This document shows, one piece after another, positions 22,285 to 34,605 of a stretch of 64,000 nucleotides of DNA. Source of the stretch: Apostichopus japonicus (Eukaryota > Echinodermata > Holothuroidea > Aspidochirotida > Stichopodidae); the NCBI RefSeq assembly GCF_037975245.1, contig NC_092567.1:15615876-15679875 (forward strand), in the 5' to 3' direction. The translations under genes and the position numbers were made by a program. Each line of letters begins with the position of its first letter. Position 1 is the first letter of the stretch. Under the pieces are notes generated by a model, which had not been told where the DNA came from, made no database searches, and saw only the letters and a list, made by a program, of their open reading frames with translations.

Positions 22285-25200
22285 TACACCTGTAAATGCT
22301 TATAAATACATTTATTAAAATATCTACTAACTATCCGTGCCAATCACGCGAAAGGAAATACTCATAAAGACTGTGCTTATCATTTCACAGGCAACTACAA
22401 GGAAGAAACTAAATGTTATGCGATACCCGAGCGGAAACAAGTATCACTCGAACGATCGTTTCATTTTTTGGAGTGCTGCTTTATGTATTCAAGTTTTAAT
22501 TGGTCGAAGATCACAATCTCAAATTTGGCTACAGGCGCAGCCCTGGAACCTTTGAAGTTGCTCATCTGTTGACCAAGTTTTTACCCCGATGTAACCCCGT
22601 CAGAGGTTTGTGAACCGTTGTTGTTCGGAAGTACAACTCTGTCACAGGCTTGGAACAGAGAAGACATCGTTGTGCGATTGTCAAGTATTTGTCGAAGCCA
22701 TTGACAATGCCTATACCGGGTGGCATGTACCTAATGTTATACGCAATACGGTACCAGTGTGGTTAATGAAGCCATTTAACATATGGAAGCATCCGCACAA
22801 CTTACTATTCGGCCATCCGGCGACCCTTAAATACTTGGTTCAATGTGTGTATTCTATTGTAATCGACTCTCGCCTGCAATTATAGCGATTGTATTACTTT
22901 GGGACACCCATTGTTTTGCAATTGAAACATTGATCTATCCTGCAACGCTAAATACATTAACTTTCATTAAGAGTTCTTGTTGGACTAAGTGTTTGAAAAT
23001 AAAACAAAATGTTGTCGTTTGTGAGAATATCCTCGGAAACACGAAATTTTATGTTGTTCTCTGACATACAACGCTATTTATTGGTAAAAAAGAATTGATT
23101 TGGGGCAAACGGTTTAGAATTGTAACCTAGTAAGCAATGTCTCGCGGAAAATAATATCTTTCGTGGTTATGCTGACTAAAACAACGGTACTGTGTTGTGC
23201 GGATTACCGTACTGCACTATAATACACATGATCATTTTGAAATGCATAACTGTACTTATGTTTCCTATGTTTATAACCACTCGCACAATATTCTTCATAT
23301 TTGGTAGAATATTGCCATATGCCATGGACATGAAGAACTTCCAGAATGACGGCTGAGAGGTCAATGACCCACTGATCTGAGAGGTCAATGACCCAATGAT
23401 GCAAATAGTGATGTTTTGCTATGAAAACAACACAGAACTGAACAGATATGCACCTTTCTTATGTTCAGTAGTATCAAAATACATATTTCTATTGGCGCCT
23501 TTGATCAACACGCAAAGGGTAACCGGACAACATGAAATATCAGCAGTACACAAAGTGATCAAAATGAAGTCTCATGTGTTCGGCAAGATCAGCTGGCATT
23601 TGTATCTTCTTTCTATTTTTTTAAATATAGGAACTGCTTTGTACATGATTGTATATTTCCTTTCATTCCATGTTAGTTGAGATACGAGAGAGGAGGGGGG
23701 GGGGGGTTGACATCCAGGCAATATGATGACTGATCAGTAGTGATAGCTGTAAAAGTTGGTATGATAACTCCTTATATTTGCATGGTTTTGATATCTAACC
23801 TTTACTATCAACTTGTTGTTTCTTTTGTTATGGCAGCCTTATTAAGCCTTCATTTCATAAAGAGGCTGTTTTGTCATGTAAGGCGGAGAAATGAATAGTC
23901 AAATATACAGTCCAAATAAGTCACATGATATCGTAGTAACTGGCTGTTCAGTTTGCATCTCTACAAAGTTGTAATGCAACAAAAGTGAACAAAAATTACA
24001 AAAAGACCTCAGATTATATTATACATCAAGTTCCTGTAGGATTATATGACGTATCGCTTTCACTTTTCATTAACTAACAATTTAGTAACAATAGTTATCA
24101 GTCAATGTTCGTGGACCAATATTGCCCTTCCCAACATTTTCTCTTGTCAAACAAAGAAGGGCTTTTTATATTTCCTTGTTTCGATTCAAACACTCTAATT
24201 CTCAAAAAGTGCTTCTATCTTCAGTTACATTAGTTCATTTACTTTTATAGCATCTCATGCAAAATCTGAAGTGCCCAATCTGCCAATCTAAATTGTAGGA
24301 CTACATTGTTCCTAGATATATCTAAAAGTTTGTAGTTGAAGGTAGTTTCATGTATAACAATAGACACACAGAACAATGTTTCTTCCTGATAAGATGAGGG
24401 TTCCTGTACATACTGTTGTACCTAATCTCCATTATGTATTTTTCAGATGTGTTTACCACAATTAAAATTGTCAATACTCAGAAAGAAACGTCTAAATATA
24501 GACTTTAATTCATCAAAATGATGCTATTACTATGAACTTATCATTGTCAACATTTTTGTGAAACTTTCTAGTTTTCAAACCAACCAATCCTCCTGTCTCC
24601 TCCCCTGAAGAGGAGTAAAGGAAAATACCGATGCTATATTAGTTTTATAGTAAGGAAACCGTATCGTCACAACTCGGAAATGACCGATGGAGCATTACAC
24701 AACCATGTTATCGCGCAGATATATTTTATGTTCGATGAATTATCTTTTGGGGTACATTGATATGTTATGCAAGTAATCAAGGGTACCACAGTAGTGTTGT
24801 ATTTGACCTAAAGTTAATATTTACATTGCATACCACATTTTAAGAGAATTATGTCACTCTCAGGGTCATCATAAAATGTATCGATGTACCTTGATTGGAG
24901 TCAGTACCCTGTTATAAAGATGTTTTAGGGTAGGCGGGAGAAATATATTGGTCGGGCTAGCAAAATGCTACATGCAACTAACAACATGAGTATTCTGAAC
25001 AGCAAATAACATATCATGTTGAATGAGGGTTGGGTTGTAGTCAGAATGGATTGTGGGAGTAACTTATGTAGAGAGTAAAAAGTAATTCGAAAGAATATGT
25101 AAATGTTCAAGAATTAGTGGGACAATTTGGGTGCAGAAAAGATAAAGTCATCGACGTGTCCAACTTAAGTAAATACATAGTCACGTAGGCAGAATTATTC

Positions 25201-27042
25201 TAAAAGATAGCAAAATCAATATGATGGCAGCGGCGTAAGTAGATCAGTGTCGCAATTGATATCCGTGACAAGTACCGACAATTAACAATCAATCCTCCGA
25301 ATCCTGCAGTTCAGGCGGCCATTAGTTATAATTAACGTGGAATCAGTAAAACTTTAGTGCTCATTGCTAATTGATCTAGATACTACAGATGGGCCCCTTT
25401 TTTATTTTGCCGTAATGCCCACCAGAAAGAGCATTCATACGGCCAGCCCAGTAATGACCAACGCCCCATAAGTAAGTCAAATAATGGTAAAGTATTTCGG
25501 TAAGGCGATTGGTGTTTAGCAGGTTCATCAAACCAAATTCCGATGACGATACGAAGTACAATAAAGAAGTACAATTCTACATTTACATAATAAAATCATC
25601 GATGCGTAGTGTTTATTATGCCCATATTTAAGTGATACAGAATTTGGTTAAGTTGATCTCAATGGTGATTGCGGTATATCGGGGGCAGACAATTGAGTTT
25701 CAAAACAATACACTTCTCCCGTGAGTCCGCTAGGTTTTGTTCACCGATCGCTCATGCAGTATATCGAGCAGTGCTAAAGTGCAACAAATAGTTTATTATA
25801 GTAGGCTACTGTTGTAAGATTTTTTCGGATATAGCTCTACATTCGGTGCATTGGCAGACGACAATGTATATATTTTTACCTTGTGAATTGTACAGGCCGT
25901 CATTCCTCACATTAATATATTACAGTTTACCCATTGACCTTCGTACCGTGATTGTTTGTGTTAAGATATATGGATGAATATCACGTCTACAGCTAACTGT
26001 ACAGTACGTATTTTGTCTTTACTGAAACAAATGCTGTACAATGAGCTCAACGTTGTACATTGCAAGAAACATCCATACGATATTTCGGTATGTTTAAACT
26101 TTATTTACTGCTTCAGGGAGTAATTGATCAAAACGAAGTCAAGCCATATTGAGAAATACTGTTTCTGTTAAGGTTATTAAGCGTATAACTTATACTTTAA
26201 AGCAATCATTTTTTGGGGTAAACTAATGAACATTATAATGAGGTACAGACGCACAAAGTGTGCACAATTAACACTGTTAACGGTTGATTAGTAGGCCTTG
26301 TTTGTACTGAAGTACACCCTAAGTTTGTAGAAACATAGACCCATGGAACCTGCAGAACGAAAATAGTTCATTTATTTTTAAAGTGATTTCTTGTGGAAGT
26401 CAATGTAAAACTTGTATATCTTTGAGAAATTATTTCACACTAAGTATTTTAGTTGAAACCTCATTTCAAGTATTGGCACAAACTCGACAAGCCATCGATT
26501 GGTGAATTTAAAAAGCTTGGTTTTGTTCTCCAAACGTCTTACATCTACTGATGAATAATTGCAATATTATTTAGAAAAAATATAGACGTTTTTAAACTTG
26601 ATTGACCTGTAAGTGACAACCTTCACTTTGCTGTTGCGAAATGAATTCACAAAATGACAATAAACTTCGCACATCTAACATATTTAGCATACAACATGCT
26701 ACCCTGGAGACATCTTTCAAAATATTTTGCTAAGTTTTCAGTTCTAGCCATCAGAAGATCCTCTATTAGATGTGTTCTTTATCGTCATGTAGGTGCTGAT
26801 GAACTAAATTTAGGTCAACCGGTGACAATGGTTTAACCTCGATGTCAATATAGCTGTAGGCCTAAGTTAATTTAAGCAAATGGTTTCTTTACCATGGTTA
26901 TATAGGACAGCATCGAACATCTTGTACGATTATAAATTTAAATGTTATTATAGAAGGAAGTCTTAAGAAGACAGCTATTCTCTCCTCAGAAAAATAAAAC
27001 AAGTTAATCCACATTGCGACTTATGAAGCCCAATAGTTCAAC
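22285..27042. other. Intergenic interval between divergent loci A and C
   Basis: No gene is supported. It would contain both promoters. Visible features are a 24-bp direct repeat pair around TGAGAGGTCAATGACCCA (23350-23395) and a poly-G run near 23695-23707. Open frames here show no recognisable domain. Confidence 0.5.
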
Positions 27043-30000
27043 ATGACGTCAAATTACCTTTTAGGAGTTGCATTTTTCATTGCAACTGCTTTACCGACTA
27101 GTTATTCAGGTAAGCATTGAATTGTTATTTTTTCGTAACTGTTTCTTCTAATCACAGTTTAACTGTTACTATATGACACATTATTTTATCTTAGAATAAG
27201 GATGTTACCATAAGACAGTAAAATATTTTCTTACTCACTTTAAAGTATAAATCTTTATATGATACTTTGGTTTTAAAATGAAATGATGATGCTTATTAAG
27301 AATGATTTTAAAATTTCTGTAAATGGTCTTTTTACAAAGCGTCGACACTTAGATGTCCAGAAGAAATGTCAGTTGAAGAAGGCAGCACACAAGTTGTCAA
27401 CTGTACACTCACCACGTCTACACTTACAGAGCTATACTGGTTCGTAGGAAATAGTACGAGCTCATTGCCCATCGCGCAATTGGTATCTGGTGTCCAACAC
27501 GTTTGGCCAGTGCAACACTACGATATCAGCGACGATGGCTCACTTATCATCAAGAGCGTTGGTCGTAATCAGACAGGTCCTTACACCATCTTGCACTTTA
27601 TGGAGGATGACGAGAAGGAACAAGACACCGTGTTCATAAATCTTATCGGTAATGATCATGTTAAACAAGTAAATATGAAAGGCAGATCAGTTGGTAAGAT
27701 AAGATCTAGAAAACTGTTAGAATCAAATAGAACATATTACCTACCCGCTTAAAAACATTTATCGAAGGATCATTCGAAAATGACTGTTTTCGTATTACCT
27801 CTTGTTTTAAATTATTAAATTATATATTTTTGTCCTACAGTGGCGATTCTTTTACTGACATGAATCTATGTTATTGTTCCTCTGGCTTTGTTAATACTCT
27901 AATTTCTGAAATTCAGCGAGCGGGTAGGATAATGAATCTTGTATGTCAAAAGATGCTTGTTAAATCTGTATTTTTCGATTTTGTTTTATTCCCTTAGATG
28001 AGCCTTGTCCAATGATAGACCAGTGTACCTCATGTGAAGAATGTGTAATACAAGCCACTGCAGATCTAAAATTTCTCACGTGCACTATCATCAGTCCAAC
28101 CAAAGAGAAAATATCCCCAATCTGGAGTTACAACAACGGAAGTATAATTCATGGTCGAATACACGAAGAACGACTTTCGGATAATTCGTGGAACGCCAGT
28201 GTCAGTTTGGACATTCATAGCTTGAACTGTGGATTGACAGTTTTTCTATGTTCCAGTTCTAAAGGAGGACATGAACATACAGTAAGGGATGCTAAAGTAA
28301 ATATAACGTTTGGTGAGTGGCTTTTGTTTCCTTGTAAAATTTAGGTTATTATGTATACGATTACTTTGACCCATTTATGTTATGTTATGTCATGTTATGC
28401 TATGGTCAAACCTGATATTCATACGTTCAGTAAATTCAAAACAGGCAGTGTCAAAGTGTGTCAAAGAGACCTTCCAAACCGAATTTATGTTATTACCAAC
28501 CCATATACGCGTTTAGCCAATTTCGACACAAATAACTGGGATACTTTATGGAACGATAATCTCGTGTCTAGCCTATAGTTGATGCTGCCGTATATAATGA
28601 TGAACCGTTTATGAAAGTTTACTTTTTATTGACCATAAATTGTGCATGAAAAATTGGCTCAAAGCACCGTATTGCGTTCGTAACGTACATACATGAGCAC
28701 AGAGTTTAATCAGATGTAATAAGCAAGAAAGTGTCATAACGCATTCTGAATTAAGTTGTGTTATGATTTCAGGTGTTTTGCAGTTTCATTAATTAGATGT
28801 GTAATTGGTCCAAGTTACGGGACAGCTAAAAAATCATCATTAAAATAATATCTTTTTTGTTTCAAATTTTCATTTAGGTTTGTTTATATGTTTGTCTTTC
28901 TGTCACTGTCATTTACATTATATTTACTTATGAACTTATGCGCATGTTTTCTCATTTCATATTAATAGTGTCATGTGATGATTTACAAATACCTAATGAT
29001 GGAAATGATCCGATTCTCATTGTGACGTGCGTCATTGCAATCGTGATAGTTCTAACTACGACTGTACTTATTGCACTGTATTGCGGTAAGTGACTTTCTA
29101 TTTAACAGTTTTACCATTGTATCAGAAAAAGAGAAAGAAAAATCACAATGCTAACATTGCACGGAAAATAGATAAGCCAAAAAATATTAAGTGCAACAGG
29201 AGATGTATCTGCATAAAGGCCCATGTTGCAGTTTACATTTTTTGGCATGTTGTATAATATCTTCCCGATCCCCTCTGGTAGGTCTACATGCAAAGTTGGG
29301 TGATAATTACAACAGTTCACTTTCTTACATTTGGCACATATTATGTCATACAAAGGTTAGGGCATGTAGCACTAATACGTTGAAGATAAATGTTTTACAG
29401 GAGGTAATTACAAAATGCGAAGGCATCAAGTCATGAAATTCATGAAAGTATAATTCCTCCCAAAAAGAAATATTTTTGGTAATGCTGCCGTTGGTTCAAG
29501 TTCATTTGCACAGTTTTCAAGTATACATACGTTTGGTGGATAATGATTGATAAATCCAAGTATAAGAGACCTATTGTAACGTTTACATTGCAGTAGAAAT
29601 CCACAGATTTAAGAATTGTGTATAGCCCCAGGTTTTCACCGATTGGTCTTTGAATTTCAAAGCATGTTGTTACGTGCTAACTTGCAATTTATGTAGTCAA
29701 TCTGTCATCAAAAGATATGGTAGCTTTAACATATTGTTCTAATACACCTTTGAAATACCAAAAATTAACGAAATTATTTCGTGTAACTTGCATCAGTTTG
29801 TTATCTTGTGTGTACGTTATAAATTAATTGTGATAAATGACAAACGTCCAAAGGAGACGCTTGAAGAATGACGGCAATGAGTGATACACGAGTAACGAGA
29901 AAAAACCGATTCAACTAGATCTTAAGAATAAGACTAAGTGATCGAGATATTAACCAAACGGTAACAATCCTTAGCCTGCAATTGATGTGCTTGTAAGGAA

Positions 30001-31259
30001 GCTTATTGCGTTCAAGATGTTAAGATATTAAATTACCTGAGATTGACAGTTTTTGTGATAAGTACACCATTGCGATTTTTGATAATTTTTTCTAATATGT
30101 GGCCAAAGGTTACCTGAATTCCTTATCATATATATATAGTTTTATTCTTGTCCATTTATTGATATCAACGAAGACTGTGTGATATGTTGTGGTTACCTAT
30201 TTAATTTACCGAATTTCACACAGGTCGCCGTTGCAAAAGAAACATGAAGAATGAAGATGGAGATGAATATGAAGATGTAAGTTTTCTGAAATCAATTCTT
30301 TGATTCATGTTTTAATTACAGCAATAACATTTACGTTTCTCTAATTTGCATGTAAGCTCCAAGATTGTCATCATTGTGCAAGTTGAGCTTATTTGTTACA
30401 CTATGGATGGTACAAAATGAGCGATAGCAGTAGTTTTATTCGTCATTTTGCATGTATCAATGTACAATACTATGATTGAAGTAAATGCTAGAACATAGGA
30501 AAAAATCTCCACAATACAGATATCGCAAATAATTTACATTCGTGATAGGAATAAACTGTTAGAAAACTGCTCAACTACTGCAAACTGTTAAAATTGTTTC
30601 ATAATCGACGGTGGTGACTACGATGATTTGTTATGTCGATCTGTCCTTCACATTGAGTACGATTGCTATTAATCTCACCTTTTTTGCAGCTTAAGGAAAT
30701 CGATCCCTTGATCGACCGGTTCTTGAAGACACAGTTACAAATTGTAACTCCTAAAGGAGAACGGAAAGAGATGTCCGCTGCATCTTTCTTTGATTCTGAT
30801 GTCGAATGGAAGAACACAAAGTATATTCTTTTTGTAGGAGATTTTTTAACTGAAGATTCGCCGATTGTAAAACAAGCAAATTCGAAGTGCTCTCATGAGA
30901 ACTTCGATGAAACCCTTTTTATTGTTGATATAAAGACACTAAATTTCGAAGCAGATATTGCTAAAGAAATTCATAAACAATTACCTCCAGACGGCAAGTA
31001 TTCTCTATGTAAAGTAAATGAAATGTTATCGTTGGAAAAGTGTTGGTTGATATTAGATGGTGGTGGTGAACCGTTGGAGCCAACGAAGCCTCCTGATTCG
31101 AAAGAAGATATTAATCTAGATAAACATACACTATGTAATATTTTATGTAAAAATGAGAGTGGTTTGCTAAGAGTTTGGGTTTCTTCTTTACCTTCAGTTC
31201 CTAGTAATAATTTCAGTGATTATACGAAAATATACTTGTCGAAAGCTAATGAAAATTAA
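27043..31259 (+). CDS. Locus C: transmembrane Ig-Ig-NACHT-like receptor
   Basis: Six exons join in phase: 27043-27109, 27340-27648, 27998-28312, 28969-29085, 30224-30276 and 30690-31259, with GT/AG at every junction; the first four introns are phase 1 and the last is phase 0. The predicted protein has 476 residues. Residues 1-22 are a signal peptide (MTSNYLLGVAFFIATALPTS). Residues 23-125 are Ig-like: C44 and W56 are present, but the F-strand reads GPYTI with no Cys. Residues 126-230 are a second Ig with C154, W168 and C210 plus an extra Cys-rich start. Residues 246-267 are TM. A basic RRCKR then an acidic linker reach 287, followed by a NACHT-like segment. The start is the only ATG giving a signal peptide in phase. 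Regulation is unknown; AATAAA occurs at 31635. Confidence 0.82.
30690..31259 (+). other. NACHT-like terminal exon of locus C, P-loop lost
   Basis: This exon aligns along its length with the intact NACHT exon of locus B: EMS-xx-SFF, then FVGD, the KQLP block, a CWLILDGGGE Walker B counterpart and RVWVSSLP at the sensor 1 position. The Walker A loop GDIGCGKTS is replaced by GDFLTEDSP, so the invariant Gly-Lys-Thr is gone. The sensor Arg in TSRP is also changed (SSLP). The protein stops about 30 residues after sensor 1, without the winged-helix part present in B. It should bind and hydrolyse ATP poorly or not at all. The 190-codon frame is open, which argues against simple decay. Confidence 0.82.
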
Positions 31260-32080
31260 TCACATAACTCAATTACAGGTCTTTGAATGAAAATATGGTA
31301 AACGAAACACTCTCCTGTTATAATGGGAACGTACACAGAATATAGTAGCTAATGTTACATATATTATTCTCATTACGTTTGAAACAAATTTGACAAAGAC
31401 AATTAACCACCAGAATGTTTTAATGAGCAACTAAGGTCGGAATCTGTGTTTGTCTCCTAGAAATTTTCTATTTGTAAATCATGGAGTTATATGTTTTTCG
31501 TCTTCAAATTACAGCAATCGGAAACATAAAGTAAACATTATCGATTCCTTTTATTAGTAGAAATGATATGTAAACTTATTTTGATTTAGTTTATAAAAGT
31601 ATGAAGATTAATTTTCTAATATGGATTAGAATAGAATAAAAGTGCAGTTTTGTCAAATTAATGTATTATTTGAATTACTTGTCGGTTAGTGTAGTACCTT
31701 TGCAATTTGATATTGAAAATGACCTGATAACCATTAGACCGACACTGCATTGAATCAGGTAAGTCACAATTACAGTACTTTGCCTTGTATACATTACATT
31801 TTATGTCCTGAAATATACAGTACCATAGCTTTGGGCTGTTCATTCTAGAAATACCGACGGCCGTAAAATCTGCACACTAGTAATTCAAAGGTATATTACA
31901 GCTGGATTCCTTAACGTATTATAATAATAACGACACGATAAATCATGATGTGTCCTACATAAGCTTGACATGAGGTATATTTGAATTCACATTACTGGTT
32001 TTGTATTCATCAATATGAGAAAACATTGGCATTTAGTACTTTGCAATATAAATTTTGTGTTTGTTTGTTAACTATATAAC
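31260..32080. other. 3' flank of locus C
   Basis: AT-rich with no gene seen. A candidate polyadenylation signal AATAAA lies at 31635-31640, about 375 bp past the stop. Confidence 0.5.
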
Positions 32081-32084
32081 ATGG

Positions 32085-33335
32085 ATCGTGTGGGTGTTAA
32101 TAGTTTCCCTGTGGAAAAAAGAGAGACGGCGAGTAGACCTACAGTGTACACGTTTCACAATTTGGATATGACAACATGATGGGTTATTTTCTTTACAATT
32201 TATGAATTATACCGTTAATATAATTAGCCAATCGAAGTTTCTTATAAGTTTGTGTTGACTTTTATGGAATCGTGGAGTCAATGGAAATGTCCTTCCTCTT
32301 TGCAAACATCCATTTTCCGAATCTGATCCGAATATGATATGTTTGATTGGATTTTGACGCAGCAAAGTTACGTGTGAAACACAACGAATTACGTCATTTT
32401 GAAACACTTTGGTTCCCACTGAGTGGTGTTACTAGGTTACACTAATGTTATCTCAAATGATTGGCAAATTCTCTTAACACAAACGTCGCCCGGTTAAAAA
32501 ATTAATTCATGATAACTGATATTTCCTGGCGGTTTACTGATGTATACATACTATGACAATTACATAGCTCTTTTGTTTGTACGAATCTATAAGACTCCAA
32601 GCCCTTTTAGAAGTTTTAGATAGGGAAGGGACCTTTTCATATGTCTCACGAGAATTAAACACATGACTAGTTTTGAAATCATCATATTGTTTTCGTCTTT
32701 TTGCATGCAGTCTTTGCAATATTTTGTAAACTATATCGAATTGAGCGTATGGGTCTAAATAGTTGTCCTGTGGAAAAGAAAGAGAGAGATGTCGAGTAGG
32801 CCTACAGTGTCCACGTATCACAAGTTGCATATGACGACATGATGGGTTATTTTCTCTTCAATTTGTAAATTATTACCGTAAATATAATTAGCCAAGGGAG
32901 ACGAAGTTTCCTATTATAGTTTGTGTTGACTTTTATGAAATCATGGTATCAATGGAAATTTCCTTCATTTTGGCAAACATCCATTTTTTCCGAAATTGAT
33001 CCGAATATGATATGTTTAATTGGATTTTGACGCAGCAAAGTTGCGTGTGCAGCACAACGCCTTACATCATTTAGAAACACTTTGGTCCCACTGTTACTAG
33101 GTTACTGGCATGTTGTCTCAAGTTATTGGCATATTCTCTTAACACAGACGTCGCTCTGATGAAAAATTAAATTCATGATAACTGAAATTTTCCTGGCGGT
33201 TAACTGATGTATATGCACTATAACAGTTACGTAACTCTTTTGTTGTTACGAATCTAAGGCTCCAGGCTCTTTTTAAGAAGCTTTAGATAGGAAAGGGACC
33301 TTTAGATACCTCTCACGAGAATCAAATCAGCCTGG
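32085..33335 (+). repeat. Tandem duplication, about 665-bp unit, two copies
   Basis: Bases about 32085-32665 repeat at about 32750-33332 in the same orientation with roughly 85 percent identity. Shared landmarks include CATGATGGGTTATTTTCT, GATCCGAATATGATATGTTT and ATTGGATTTTGACGCAGCAA. No coding potential is seen. The unit could be a short transposon or a local duplication. Confidence 0.85.
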
Positions 33336-34150
33336 GTATTATTAAACTAGACATGATAAGACACTGACTTATATTAGACGATTTGACTTTGAATATAAAG
33401 TTACCTCATTGAGGACAATGACTATTAGAATTACATAGAATCGTTGATCAATAGCGTTACGCCATTCACTAACGGTTCAGGGAACGTTTGGCTTAAACCT
33501 AGATCATCAACACTTGTATTGATGCACCTACACCCCTAATTTAACCGAGAATATTACACAGTGTCCACATGAATACTGAACGTTTATCACAGAGCACCCT
33601 CTATGAGACATCTTATCTGAACCACCAGCCTTTACCTTTCGACGAGCGCATTCTTGCATCAGAGCGGGTCCCCTTTTCAAAATTAGTCCGGCACAGCAAT
33701 GAACCAATATCAAACACATTACTCGTCCTGTGACACTTTTTTTTTTGCAATCATACTAAAGTTTGTACCATAGGGCTACCGATGAGCACTGTAAGTACCT
33801 TCTGGCTAAACATGCATATGTGTATAGTAGACCTACGATACTATGATGTTGCTAGGAAGTGCTTATCATCAAGTAACAATCTAACATTTTCTATTCGTCG
33901 TGTATTTTGCTTGTGGTCTAATTATATTTAAATGGTATAATTGATATGGCAAGAGGTGTTTTCTACATGTTTAATGGTTTGCATGCCTTTATTTAAAGAG
34001 GTTATGAAATGGAAAGATTTTTCTTTATCATCGTGTTCTGTACACTCGTTGCTTCCAATGATACCCAATTTGTGTCAAACAAATTGGGTATCATTAAACA
34101 AAGCTTGCATCCTCGATGAATAAAAGATCAACAATTCGAGGGTAATTAAA
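33336..34150. other. Intergenic interval with a perfect hairpin
   Basis: No gene is supported. A 17-bp perfect inverted repeat (34057-34073 and 34079-34095, arm AATGATACCCAATTTGT) with a 5-nt loop lies at 34057-34095. Confidence 0.6.
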
Positions 34151-34184
34151 ACTATCTAAAAATTGTGTATATACGGTAATGCGG

Positions 34185-34220
34185 CGTGACGTCAGTCGAG
34201 GAACTCAGATCACTTCCGGA
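34185..34220 (+). promoter_or_regulatory. Candidate promoter sites: CRE and ETS
   Basis: A full palindromic CRE (TGACGTCA, 34187-34194) and an ETS-type site (ACTTCCGG, 34212-34219) lie within 30 bp, about 130-160 bp upstream of the THAP-like ATG at 34347. This spacing fits a TATA-less promoter. It rests on motif matches only. Confidence 0.45.
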
Positions 34221-34346
34221 GCGCTATGTTTAAATTGTTAAACGTCTGGGAACACACAACGTTACACTGTTGCAGCGCTCTGTATTAATTGAGATTTAGT
34301 GTTTGGAATTCTGTTTTTTCGTAGATTTATCTCGTAACTGTTAAAT

Positions 34347-34601
34347 ATGCTGAGCCGATGTGTGGTTGCAGTTTGCTCCACCACAAGTAAAGACGGATTT
34401 CACCTGCACGCTTTTCCGAAAAATGACAGAATCGAAGAATTTGGACACGACTCGTTCAAAACACTACACATACACAACGTTACGAATGCTTTTGGTCCTA
34501 TACTTTTGCCAAATTTTTTTTATGACCATAGCATAGGCCTCCTTGATGTAGCAAATGACGATTTGTTTTATTGGTTACCTTATATTTTGCACAGAACTTA
34601 A
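34347..34601 (+). CDS. THAP-like zinc-finger N-terminus, short ORF
   Basis: The ORF starts MLSRCVVAVCSTTSKDGFHL then HAFPKND. C-x4-C followed by a short loop and the HxFPKD-like sequence is the N-terminal signature of THAP (C2CH) DNA-binding domains. The rest of the 84-residue frame lacks the expected conserved Trp and the C-x2-H. It is therefore either exon 1 of a split gene running past a splice site or a relic. A candidate promoter precedes it. No downstream exon was identified. Confidence 0.45.
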   Translation: MLSRCVVAVCSTTSKDGFHLHAFPKNDRIEEFGHDSFKTLHIHNVTNAFGPILLPNFFYDHSIGLLDVANDDLFYWLPYILHRT

Positions 34602-34605
34602 AGCC

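Noticed and set aside
22337-22885. Plus-strand ORFs between loci A and C
   Set aside because: No domain, no splice context and no duplicate to test conservation.
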